Source: Woeseiaceae bacterium (GTDB lineage: Bacteria; Pseudomonadota; Gammaproteobacteria; Steroidobacterales; Woeseiaceae). From it: DNA of 64,000 nt. This document shows positions 18,480 through 26,591 of this stretch, in pieces. Every line of letters starts with the position of its first letter. Positions within the stretch are counted from its first letter, which is position 1. The stretch spans positions 1-64,000 of the forward strand of contig JANQLK010000029.1 of the NCBI GenBank assembly GCA_028280615.1, read 5' to 3'. Made by a program: the position numbers and the translations under genes. Below the pieces are notes generated by a model. That model saw only the letters and a list, made by a program, of their open reading frames with translations. It was not told the origin of the DNA and searched no databases.

Positions 18480-19705
18480 TCGCCCTGTCCCCAGGCAGGG
18501 AACGGATCTTTCAGGGTCTGCCAGTACTCCTTGCCCAGCAAGACCTCCTCCTCGCTCAGCAGGCAGTCATCGAGTGCCTGCGTGATTTTGTCTTTTTGCA
18601 GCCGCTGGCCGATGAACACCAGCTCCTGTCGCATGTCGCCAAACGGTTCGACCCACTGCTTCTCGATGTTCGCCAGATAGTCCTCGTCGGCCGGCCAGTT
18701 CTCCCTGGGGACGGCTTTCCAGAACATGCCGGCGAATCCATACCTCGCCATGCCGCCCGCCTGGCTCCACTGGCCGGCGAATTCCGGGCGCGAAGCGAGC
18801 CAGAAGTAGCCCTTGGAGCGAATCAGCTTGCCGTAGCTCTCGGTGCCGTGAAGGAATCGGTAGAACTTCTCCGGGTGGAAGGGGCGGCGAGCCGTGTAGC
18901 TGAAACTTGCTATGCCGTACTCCTCCGTTTCGGGCACGTGTTCTCCACGCATCTCCTTCAGCCACCCCGGCGCCTGCTGTGCTCGCTCGAAGTCGAACAA
19001 ACCCGTACTCAGCACGGCATCGATGTCCACCTCGCCGTCGGCGATTGGCAGAATTCGCGCATCGGTGTTCAGCGTCCTCAGCACTGCCACGAGGCGGTCG
19101 ACGTCGGTCGCCTCAACGAGGTCCGTCTTGCTGACGAGAATGACGTCGGCAAACTCGACCTGATCGACGAGCAGATCGGCGACGCTGCGTTCATCGTCCT
19201 CACCGAGCGACTCGCCTGTTTCCTGCAGGAACTGAGCGGTTTCGTAGTCCTTCAGGAAATTCACGGCGTCGACCACGGTGACCATCGTATCCAGTTCAGC
19301 GACATCAGAAAGCGACACACCCTTCTCGTCGGCGAACGTGAAGGTCTCCGCGACCGGCAGGGGCTCGGAGATCCCGGTCGATTCGATCAGGAGGTAGTCG
19401 AATCGGCCGTCCTTCGCGAGCTTGGTGACTTCGTCGAGCAAGTCTTCGCGAAGCGTGCAGCAGATACAGCCGTTGCTCATTTCGACGAGCTTCTCTTCGC
19501 TGCGGTTCAGCGAAACCTCATCCCGGACGATGGCGGAGTCGATATTGATCTCACTCATATCGTTGACGATTACGGCCACTTTCTTGCCTTGCCGATTGTT
19601 CAACACGTGGCTCAGGACCGTCGTCTTGCCGGCGCCAAGAAATCCGGAGAGTACGGTGACAGGGAGTTTTTCAGTGGAGGTAGTCTGCAATGTGATGGCA
19701 CCCAA
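18476..19705 (-). CDS. zigA: COG0523 zinc-type GTPase metallochaperone
   Basis: The 409-residue product has Walker [10 protein letters not shown] (21-29), the family metal site CICC (80-83), a guanine-specificity motif SKTD, and the C-terminal CobW-like domain with FRFLHGTE-like sequence ([12 protein letters not shown]). The family delivers zinc to client enzymes under zinc limitation. A near-perfect Zur box lies 13-30 bases upstream and DUF1826 follows with an ATGA overlap. The only in-frame start before the P-loop appears to be TTG at 19705, with no Shine-Dalgarno, so a leaderless or very short-leader message is possible. Confidence 0.92.
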   Translation of the reverse strand: MGAITLQTTSTEKLPVTVLSGFLGAGKTTVLSHVLNNRQGKKVAVIVNDMSEINIDSAIVRDEVSLNRSEEKLVEMSNGCICCTLREDLLDEVTKLAKDGRFDYLLIESTGISEPLPVAETFTFADEKGVSLSDVAELDTMVTVVDAVNFLKDYETAQFLQETGESLGEDDERSVADLLVDQVEFADVILVSKTDLVEATDVDRLVAVLRTLNTDARILPIADGEVDIDAVLSTGLFDFERAQQAPGWLKEMRGEHVPETEEYGIASFSYTARRPFHPEKFYRFLHGTESYGKLIRSKGYFWLASRPEFAGQWSQAGGMARYGFAGMFWKAVPRENWPADEDYLANIEKQWVEPFGDMRQELVFIGQRLQKDKITQALDDCLLSEEEVLLGKEYWQTLKDPFPAWGQGE

Positions 19706-19717
19706 TCGAAAAGGAAG

Positions 19718-19735
19718 GAAATGTTATAACATATC
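19718..19735. promoter_or_regulatory. Zur box upstream of zigA
   Basis: The sequence GAAATGTTATAACATATC contains the perfect 12-bp palindrome ATGTTATAACAT (19721-19732), which matches the known gammaproteobacterial Zur operator pattern. It lies just upstream of a gene pair that is typically Zur-repressed. No other match was noticed in the window. Confidence 0.85.
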
Positions 19736-19834
19736 CTATTGGCTGTCGCGGCGTACTCCCGGTTCCGGACGCGGAGCCGCGCCGCAATCCCTCGCCGCTC
19801 GAAACCGGACCTGCCAGGCTGACGTAGCGGAGTG

Positions 19835-21079
19835 CTACACGAACTCTGCCTTGAGCGTACCGAAGGTCCGCTCGAAGTCAGGATCTATCGGTTGGCCCAG
19901 GACCTGCTTTGCCGCGTGTTCTCCGATTGCGGGGCCGTGCTTGAAACCGTGTCCGGAACCACCGCCGACAATCGACACATTGTCGATTCCCGGGTGCAGC
20001 CCGGCCATGAAATGCCCGTCGGACGTGTTGGTGACCTGGCAGACGCGTGTCTCGGTGACGGGCATCGCCCCGAGTCCCGGGAAGCGGTGACGCAGAAAGT
20101 CCCGGCACCGCTTCACCTGATGGGGCACGATCAGCCGCTCGTCGACATCCGGATCGATCGCATTCCGATCCGGATACGGCGCGACTTTGAAGCCGCGCTT
20201 CTCGATATCGGGAAAGCCGTAGAAGCCCGAGCCGGCGACGCTCCAGGTTGGCAGCCGCGGGAAGGCGAAGTCCGTGTTGCCCGGGGGTGAGCCGAAGAAC
20301 AGCACGTCCCGCCGTTGTACCTGCAGCCGTTTCTCGAGCAGGTCCGGGAATACCCTGGCTAACCACGGGCCGCAGGCGAACACGTAGTGGCCGGCCGCGA
20401 TCCTGTCGCCATTCTGCGTTTCGATACCGTCGACTCTGCCGGCGGTGTCGAAACGTGGCGTGCAATAGGCTCTCTTCAACTGGCCGCCCTGGCGGACAAA
20501 CTGATCCGCGACGACCCCGACGCCCCGCCGCGCCATGATGACAGAGCCGCCGGCATTCTTCGCGAAGGCGCCGAACGCAAGGTCGTCGGAATGAAGCTGC
20601 GGCCAGCGATAGCGGAGCTCATCGGCATCGAGGATTTCCACCTCGGCCAGTCCGAACTCCCGGTGCCGGGCCTGGATCGTTTGCGAGTTCGCCAGGTGGT
20701 CGTTCGTCGTCGACAGCATCAGCTTGCCGGTTTCGAGCACCAGCGGGATACGCGCCTCGTCCTCCAGGCGCTTCCACCATACGTAGGAATCGACTGAGCT
20801 TCGCAGGTAGGCGTCAGCCGTCCGGTCGGCCTGCATCTGCCGGGTTTCTCCGCCGGAGCTCGCACGACTGTTGCCGGGTCCGTAGGCATCGAGTAGCAGT
20901 ACACGTGCACCCATCCGATTGAGATGAAACGCGGTCCATGCACCAAACGTTCCCGCACCGATCACCGCGACGTCGGGCGAACGAGTCGTCCGTGGAGATG
21001 CCGATTGGGCGCTGGCCAGATCGATAGACGCCGCCGCGAGACCCGCACCGGTCCTGCTCAGGAATTCTCGTCGATTCAT
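19835..21079 (-). CDS. Tat-exported FAD-dependent amine oxidase (sarcosine oxidase-like, DAO family)
   Basis: The product is 414 residues from the ATG at 21079, which has a GGGGAGAA site. It starts with a twin-arginine signal (MNRREFLSRTG), then the dinucleotide fold VIGAGTFGAW. The C-terminal ETRVCQVTNTSDGHF aligns by eye with the stretch of monomeric sarcosine oxidase that holds the cysteine bound covalently to FAD, so the flavin may be covalent. The likely reaction is oxidation of an N-methyl or secondary amino acid with H2O2 release, in the periplasm. The substrate is unknown. Confidence 0.85.
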   Translation of the reverse strand: MNRREFLSRTGAGLAAASIDLASAQSASPRTTRSPDVAVIGAGTFGAWTAFHLNRMGARVLLLDAYGPGNSRASSGGETRQMQADRTADAYLRSSVDSYVWWKRLEDEARIPLVLETGKLMLSTTNDHLANSQTIQARHREFGLAEVEILDADELRYRWPQLHSDDLAFGAFAKNAGGSVIMARRGVGVVADQFVRQGGQLKRAYCTPRFDTAGRVDGIETQNGDRIAAGHYVFACGPWLARVFPDLLEKRLQVQRRDVLFFGSPPGNTDFAFPRLPTWSVAGSGFYGFPDIEKRGFKVAPYPDRNAIDPDVDERLIVPHQVKRCRDFLRHRFPGLGAMPVTETRVCQVTNTSDGHFMAGLHPGIDNVSIVGGGSGHGFKHGPAIGEHAAKQVLGQPIDPDFERTFGTLKAEFV

Positions 21080-21101
21080 TGGGTTCTCCCCGCTTGATGC
21101 G

Positions 21102-21209
21102 TCACGTAGGCCAGTCGCTCGCGGACGGTTTGACGAAGCTATGGAGATTCGCCATGAAACTGCCGCACAGGGCGAACCCATGCAGGGCATCGAGGACTTC
21201 GTAGCGTTC
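21102..21209 (-). pseudogene. Remnant of a DUF418-family gene (N-terminal piece)
   Basis: In the gap between the flavoprotein and the M24 peptidase, the minus strand encodes about 35 codons reading ERYEVLDALHGFALCGSF and then MANLHSF, closed by a TGA. This matches the N-terminal signature of DUF418 proteins (compare HSLDFLRGVAILGMLVANI in the intact gene at 16415-17638). The rest of the gene is absent; the flavoprotein gene begins 22 bases after the remnant's stop. I interpret it as a truncated copy. Confidence 0.55.
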
Positions 21210-21278
21210 CCTGCCTGCGGTCGGTCGAGGCGCGATAACCGGATTGTGGCGCCGGTTCGCGCCCGGTTTCGCGACCGA

Positions 21279-22550
21279 TCAGACCGGTTTGTCGATGGCG
21301 ACGCTCGGTGTGCTAAACCAGCGCGGGCCGTCATCGGTCATGTACACGCAGTCCTCGAGCCGGATGCCGAACTCTCCGTAGATCGCGATCATGGGCTCGA
21401 CGCTGAAGCACATGCCTTTCTCTAGCGGTCGCTTGTTGCCGAGTACGTTGTTACCCCACTCATGGCCGTCCATGCCGATACCGTGCCCGGTGCGATGGGG
21501 CAGGCCGGGCACCTTGTAGCCTGGTCCGAAACCCGCATCGGTGATCACCTTGCGGGCGGCGATATCGACGTTCTCCTGCGGCGCGCCGATCCGGGCGGCA
21601 TCGAAGCCAGCCTGCTGGGCCTTCTTCTCGAGCTCCCAGATCTCTTCCTGGCGCCTGGTGTGTTTGCCGTACACGGTCGTGCGGCTGATATCGGAGCGGT
21701 AGCCGTGCACGTTGCAGCCGCCGTCCATGAGCACCATGTCGCCTTTCTTGAGGTACTGCGGCTCGCTGCTGCCGTGGGGGAACGCCGTTGCCTCGCCGAA
21801 CGAGCACCAGATGCGGCCGCCGGGCGTACCAAGCTGCCGGAAGGCCGCCTGCGTCAGCGTCATGAAGTCCAGGGGCGTCATGCCCTCCTCGAGCAGGGGG
21901 ATGCATGCCTGGTAAACGGCGATCGTTATGTCGCTCGCCACCTGCATCAGGCGGATTTCGTCATCGGACTTGACGATTCTGAGCGGAATCGTAACCGGGT
22001 CGGCACTGACGTAGGTCGCGTTCGGCTTCTCTCTGCGGATGCCGTCGAACAGGAAGAACCGCACGCGCTCTTCCATCGCGATCGTGCCCGTACTCGCGTC
22101 GATGTCGTCGAGAATCTGCGCAACGCGCTTGTAGGGACTTTCGTGTTCTTCCCAAAGGCGGATGTCCTCGCCGATCGTGACGAGTTCGTTGAGCTTCTCG
22201 TCTTCGAACGCCGGGCTGACATAGGAGGGCTCGCCGTCCGCTGGTACGATGGCCGCGAGCATGCGTTCGCTTTGGCGCCAGCGAACGCCGGTGAAGTACT
22301 CGAGCGCCGTTCCCGAATCGAGGAACATGGCGTCGATCTTGTTCCTGGCCATCAGAGCCTGAGCTCTCTTGATTCTGTCGAGTCGCTCCTCGCGGGAGAT
22401 CGGTTCCACGCCCGTCATCATGCTCGGCAAACCGGCGAACGGATCAGCGCAGGAAGCCTGCTCTTTGGCGAACGCGCTTTCGCCGACTCCGAGGGCGGCT
22501 ACCGAGCTTGCCCCCGCGACCCGCAGAAACTGCCTCTTCGTCATCTTCAT
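21279..22550 (-). CDS. Exported M24-family metallopeptidase (Xaa-Pro aminopeptidase-like)
   Basis: The 423-residue product has a Tat-like signal with a KR pair (MKMTKRQFLRVAG) and an AFA cleavage region, a creatinase-like N-terminal domain, and a pita-bread C-terminal domain. The five metal ligands are recognisable: Asp276 (MDGG), Asp287 (RSDISR), His356 (RTGHGIG), Glu385 (SVEPM) and Glu399 (RLEDC). It should be a dinuclear-metal aminopeptidase or prolidase-like enzyme in the periplasm. It is followed on the same strand, after 199 bases with a DUF418 remnant, by the Tat-exported flavoprotein. Confidence 0.9.
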   Translation of the reverse strand: MKMTKRQFLRVAGASSVAALGVGESAFAKEQASCADPFAGLPSMMTGVEPISREERLDRIKRAQALMARNKIDAMFLDSGTALEYFTGVRWRQSERMLAAIVPADGEPSYVSPAFEDEKLNELVTIGEDIRLWEEHESPYKRVAQILDDIDASTGTIAMEERVRFFLFDGIRREKPNATYVSADPVTIPLRIVKSDDEIRLMQVASDITIAVYQACIPLLEEGMTPLDFMTLTQAAFRQLGTPGGRIWCSFGEATAFPHGSSEPQYLKKGDMVLMDGGCNVHGYRSDISRTTVYGKHTRRQEEIWELEKKAQQAGFDAARIGAPQENVDIAARKVITDAGFGPGYKVPGLPHRTGHGIGMDGHEWGNNVLGNKRPLEKGMCFSVEPMIAIYGEFGIRLEDCVYMTDDGPRWFSTPSVAIDKPV

Positions 22551-22703
22551 TATTGTTCTCCGTATGAGCCATGCTTCGCGAATGGCTATTGCGGCACTTC
22601 GCCGACGGCAACGGCGAAGAACGATAAATCAGGCGTAATCACCTGAAAAAATGGAGTTTTGAGCCGGGATCGACGCGGCCGATCACTAGCCGAAATAGTA
22701 TAT

Positions 22704-22716
22704 GATATATTATATC
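22704..22716. promoter_or_regulatory. 13-bp AT-rich palindrome in the gap 22551-22922
   Basis: GATATATTATATC is a perfect 6-1-6 inverted repeat inside an unusually AT-rich island (about 22693-22725) of an otherwise GC-rich, gene-free 372-bp gap. It lies about 150 bases upstream of the M24 gene and about 205 bases upstream of the second FecI gene. The 6-1-6 form resembles operators of Fur-superfamily metal regulators, but it does not match the Fur or Zur consensus well. The rest of the gap holds no gene that I could see. Confidence 0.4.
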
Positions 22717-22922
22717 CTCTTTTCTACCCGTATCGACTGTGGCTGGTAACGGCTCCAGCGGCGCGGCGAGTGACCTCGTTCCGATACGCGGCCGACCGTC
22801 GACCTTGCGGGCAATACAAAGGAAAAACTGGGATAGCGCATCGGTCGCTCTACAACGCTATGATCGCTATGACACAGACATCGTCATGCTAGACTGACGC
22901 GGTCGCTCACCAGGCCCCTGCG

Positions 22923-23471
22923 ATGGATACACCCGAATTACTGGAAGCCCTTGAACTACACAGGCCGGGGTTGCTTCGAGTGCTTTCCAGGAAACTGGGA
23001 TGTGCCGACACCGCCAATGACGTGCTTCAGATGGTGTCGGAGCAGATTCTCCGGGGAAAGGCGGCCGATTCGGTGACGAATCCGGTCGCCTACGTGTACC
23101 GCGCTGCATCGAATACGGCAAACACTCTCCAGCGTACGACCGCGACTCGGCTCGCCTACGAGAATCAGGCAACGCTTCGCGACTCGCATTCTGAGATCGA
23201 AAACCCCGAGTCTTACGTCAGTCGTGACGAAGCTGTGAAGGTCATCGAGCGCGCTCTTGATGAACTGCCACTGTTGACGCGCAAGATGTTCATCGCATAT
23301 CGCATTCACGGTATGCGGCAGCAGGACATCGCACACAGCTTTGGCGTCAGCCTCTCCACGGTCGAGAAGCGAATAGCCAAGGCCACATTGCTCTGCCATC
23401 GTCGTTTGCGCGAGAGCGCTGCGCCTTTCGCCCGGACGGCGCTGCTGCGTCGTCGACAACAACGTGAGTGA
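22923..23471 (+). CDS. FecI-type ECF sigma factor (locus 2)
   Basis: The 182-residue product has a region 2 around NPVAYVYRAASNTANTL and a region 4 HTH around MRQQDIAHSFGVSLSTVEKR. It is homologous over its length to the locus 1 sigma factor. FecR overlaps its end (FecR GTG at 23464). Targets are probably the receptor promoter at about 31001-31025 and the related S10 promoter at 32904-32928, because they are the nearest FecI-type promoters. Confidence 0.9.
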   Translation: MDTPELLEALELHRPGLLRVLSRKLGCADTANDVLQMVSEQILRGKAADSVTNPVAYVYRAASNTANTLQRTTATRLAYENQATLRDSHSEIENPESYVSRDEAVKVIERALDELPLLTRKMFIAYRIHGMRQQDIAHSFGVSLSTVEKRIAKATLLCHRRLRESAAPFARTALLRRRQQRE

Positions 23472-24534
23472 TGCGATGCCGACCGCGTCCATCGACGACC
23501 TGTCCCTCGACGAACAGGCCCTGATAGTGCTCAGTGTCACCCAGGGCGTGCCCGAGCTGGACCGGGAGCGGGAGCGTCGCAACTGGCGCCGGCGCTCTCC
23601 GTCGCATCAGTCGGCCTACGAGCGGGTCCTGCAAGAGTGGGAGCTGATGGGTGAGATAGTGGACAGGCCGCTGTCGAACGTCGAGAAAGCGCAGCTGAGA
23701 GCACAGCTGTTCGTCGCCAGGGCGATCGACAATCCGGCGCGGATCGCGACTGCTTGCGTGCTTGCGGCATTGGTTTGGATCGTGTCGGTTGTCACTCTGG
23801 ACGGCAAGCCTTCGGACCCGACGGCCGTCTATCCTCGTGAGGCTATGGCGTGGCATCGCAGCGCCGGCGGCTCGGCGCAAGCCGGACAACTGGTCCAGAC
23901 AGCGCGGGGAGAGCAGTGCACACTTCGCCTTGCGGATGGCTCGCGCCTGTGGTTGAACTGGAATACGCGCATACGTCTACTGGAGCGCGGTGACGGCGTC
24001 TACGTGGATGTGTTGACCGGCGACGTGCTTTTTTCGAGCTCCCACCAGCGCGACCGCCCACTCGTGGTTCACACTGGACGTATCTACGCGTATGCCACCG
24101 ACTCGGATTTCGCGATACACAGCCACGGAAATGACGACGCGACGATACAGGTAAAGACGGGGCTACTGACGATAACGAGTGCCGATACGCAGCAGACTCG
24201 CCACCTGGGCCCAGCGGAGCAAATGCGTTTCTCCAAGGGCTTGGGGGCAAGCCTCGGCGAGACCGACCTGAACAGTATCGCGGCGTGGCGCGAGGGTGCA
24301 TTGGTGTTCGACGAGCGCCCTCTCGAGGAGGTGCTCGGCGAACTGTCGCACTACACGGAGCGCCCGCTTCAGATAGCCTCCGAATGGTTTCCGGATGCTG
24401 ACGTCAGTGCGGTATACGCACTCAGTGAAGCGGATCAGGCTGTCGTGGAATTCGCCGATGCTTTCAATCTGGAGCTTATCGAAAGCGAGCATGACAGCAT
24501 TCTGGTGCGATCAATCGACACCCGACGGCGGTAA
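23464..24534 (+). CDS. FecR-family anti-sigma factor (locus 2)
   Basis: The 356-residue product has an N-terminal DUF4880-like region (about 15-65), one membrane helix (about 93-111), the FecR domain, and a C-terminal STN-like part (RPLEEVLGELSHYTERPLQI). The GTG start overlaps the sigma gene by eight bases. Its 3' end overlaps the convergent binding-protein gene by 24 bases. The nearest receptor (28813-30945) has no STN domain, so the receptor that signals to this FecR is not evident here. Confidence 0.88.
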   Translation: MSDAMPTASIDDLSLDEQALIVLSVTQGVPELDRERERRNWRRRSPSHQSAYERVLQEWELMGEIVDRPLSNVEKAQLRAQLFVARAIDNPARIATACVLAALVWIVSVVTLDGKPSDPTAVYPREAMAWHRSAGGSAQAGQLVQTARGEQCTLRLADGSRLWLNWNTRIRLLERGDGVYVDVLTGDVLFSSSHQRDRPLVVHTGRIYAYATDSDFAIHSHGNDDATIQVKTGLLTITSADTQQTRHLGPAEQMRFSKGLGASLGETDLNSIAAWREGALVFDERPLEEVLGELSHYTERPLQIASEWFPDADVSAVYALSEADQAVVEFADAFNLELIESEHDSILVRSIDTRRR

Positions 24535-25737
24535 ATGCCGGCGAGGAATCTTGGTGTCCGGCCGGATGAACCTGAATTGCCCGTCATGGAGTTCGGGGTG
24601 CAGCATTCCAATTAGGTCTGCGAGCAGGAGATCCGGGCGGATCATGCCGGTCTCATAGAGATCGTATGCACCGAATTCCGGCTTGCTCGAGCCATCCGTC
24701 GCAAACAGACAGTCCTGGCGCCAGGCCTTGAACTTCGACAGGTACTCGACGTCGGAAAAAGTCTGCGAGAACGCGTCACGGATAATCCAGCAGTCGGCAC
24801 GTCGTGCTTCTTCCAGGAGGGTTCGCGAGTCAACGCGAATGAAGTCGTCCAATCGCATGTCGTCACGACGTGCCATGACATTCACTGCGCCTGCATCCTG
24901 GAGCAACCGGTTGTAAGCGTTGCGGACGGTCGCCATCCAGCGACCGCCGCCGGCGAACCACGCACTGAGCACGAGTTTTCTGGGTCGTCCGGCCACCTGC
25001 CTCTTGAGCGCGGCGACATTGCCTTCGACCTTACTCACGAACGCCTCCGCGCGTTGCTCACCGCCCGTAAACATCGCCAGCAGGCGTACGTAGTCGAGCG
25101 GCCCCATGTAGCTCGGCTCTGCATCGAGGAAAATCGGCACTACGGGAATTCCCAGCTCCGCGACCCTGCGGTAGTGCTCGATGTGACTATCGTCCGCGAG
25201 CACCATGAAGAAAACATCTGGGCGAGCCGCAAGCAGCTCGGAGATCACCGGCGTCGACCGCCAACCGTAGCCGATCTGGGCGATCTCACCCGCCCGGGTT
25301 CGCTTCCTCAGACTATCGTTGTAGCTCTGATCCCCACCGATCGCGACAATCCGCTCCGTGGCATCCAGCGTGGCCAGAATTGCCTCGAGATGAGTCCAAT
25401 TGACCGCGATACGCTCAACCGGTGTATGCACCAACGTTGCTCCCGCAAACTCACCCGAGAGCGCCGGCCGGGCGGCGCCGTCGGCGACCAGCACGACCCG
25501 AGCGCTTAGTTCGGCTCCCTTCGACACACCCGCTGACGGCACTACGGGGGCCTGCAGGTCTACGACGCGGTAGCCATCGCAATCGAATACCTTGAAGGTT
25601 TCCGCGTACGGCAAGGGCAGGGCGGTCCTTTGACAGGGGCCAGCCCGGCTCCCGTTTTCCGACGCCGTCGCAACGCCGGTACCGCTGTCACCGATCAGGG
25701 AAAATAGCATCAAAACGACTGTCAGAGCGCGAAGCAT
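24511..25737 (-). CDS. Periplasmic chelate-binding protein, second copy of locus 2
   Basis: The product is 408 residues from the ATG at 25737, which has a GGGGAG site; an ATG 12 codons upstream is less likely. It has a signal peptide, an extra N-terminal domain, and the TroA/BtuF-like fold starting near PVERIAVNWTHLEAIL. The paired cysteines (ADCWIIRD and WRQDCLF, 27 apart) and the C-terminal RPDLLLADLIGMLHPEL are shared with the two paralogues. It follows the ATPase gene after 56 bases, so locus 2 has two binding proteins. A decayed fragment most similar to this protein lies at 31035-31271. Confidence 0.85.
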   Translation of the reverse strand: MLRALTVVLMLFSLIGDSGTGVATASENGSRAGPCQRTALPLPYAETFKVFDCDGYRVVDLQAPVVPSAGVSKGAELSARVVLVADGAARPALSGEFAGATLVHTPVERIAVNWTHLEAILATLDATERIVAIGGDQSYNDSLRKRTRAGEIAQIGYGWRSTPVISELLAARPDVFFMVLADDSHIEHYRRVAELGIPVVPIFLDAEPSYMGPLDYVRLLAMFTGGEQRAEAFVSKVEGNVAALKRQVAGRPRKLVLSAWFAGGGRWMATVRNAYNRLLQDAGAVNVMARRDDMRLDDFIRVDSRTLLEEARRADCWIIRDAFSQTFSDVEYLSKFKAWRQDCLFATDGSSKPEFGAYDLYETGMIRPDLLLADLIGMLHPELHDGQFRFIRPDTKIPRRHLPPSGVD

Positions 25738-25793
25738 CGATATACTCCCCGGGACCGCCCGCGCGGTTTCCAATCAGCAACGCGACCGCAAGG

Positions 25794-26591
25794 TCAGCGT
25801 CCGTTCTCAACCATGTCCCGCTCCACGAGTGTGAAGCGTCGCTCATGGGTACAGTAGTTTACCCGCGAGCTATTGAACGCACGCCCGATCGCGCCGCTGC
25901 TCGTGAGTGCTTTCGCCTCACCGCTCTCCACTCGGCCATCCGCAACGAGCCATATGCTGTCCGAAAGCTGAAGCGACAGGTCGAGATCGTGACTGGACAG
26001 AAGCACGATCGCACCACTCGATCGCGCATGATCCCGGAGTATGGCCATTATCTCCACGCGTCCCGGGAGATCGAGAAAAGCAGTTATCTCGTCGAGGACC
26101 AGCAGTCCGGCAGACTGTGCGATCGCGCGGGCGACCATGACTCGCTGTCGTTCACCGTCGCTCAGGTCGGCGACGAATCGCCCCCGAAAGTTGCTTGCGT
26201 CCACCCGATCGATGGCTTCGTCGACGATCTGGTGGTCATCGGGAGTTAACCGACCCCGCCAACCCGTGAACGGTTGACGGCCCAACGAGACCACGTCCTC
26301 GACGCGCAGGCCCGGGCTGAATGCACGTTCGGTGACCACGACCGCCACCTGACGCGCTCTGGCGCTAGCGGCCATGTCGTCAACGACGTCTCCGTCCAGC
26401 GCCGCATATCCGCGCATCGGCGACAGGAGGCCCGCAATCGTTCGCATCAACGTCGTCTTACCCGCACCGTTTCGACCCAGAATTGAAACAAATGCGCCTG
26501 GCTCGACCCCAATTTCGACGTCTTCGAGCACGATTCCACGAGTGCCCGGATAGCCGACGGACAGCTGCTTCAAAGCCAGCACTACTGCCAT
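25794..26591 (-). CDS. FecE/BtuD-type ABC transporter ATPase (locus 2)
   Basis: The product is 265 residues from the ATG at 26591, which overlaps the permease stop by three bases plus coupling sequence. Walker A is GRNGAGKTT, the signature is LSDGERQRVM, Walker B is GLLVLDEITAF and the H-loop is SSHDLD. It is a close paralogue of the locus 1 ATPase but lacks most of the C-terminal extension. It energises uptake with the permease encoded upstream. Confidence 0.92.
   Translation of the reverse strand: MAVVLALKQLSVGYPGTRGIVLEDVEIGVEPGAFVSILGRNGAGKTTLMRTIAGLLSPMRGYAALDGDVVDDMAASARARQVAVVVTERAFSPGLRVEDVVSLGRQPFTGWRGRLTPDDHQIVDEAIDRVDASNFRGRFVADLSDGERQRVMVARAIAQSAGLLVLDEITAFLDLPGRVEIMAILRDHARSSGAIVLLSSHDLDLSLQLSDSIWLVADGRVESGEAKALTSSGAIGRAFNSSRVNYCTHERRFTLVERDMVENGR

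Noticed and set aside
22693..22725. Fur or Zur box in the AT-rich island
   Set aside because: By hand only about half of the Fur consensus positions match, and the Zur core GTTATA/TATAAC is absent; it is reported only as a palindrome.
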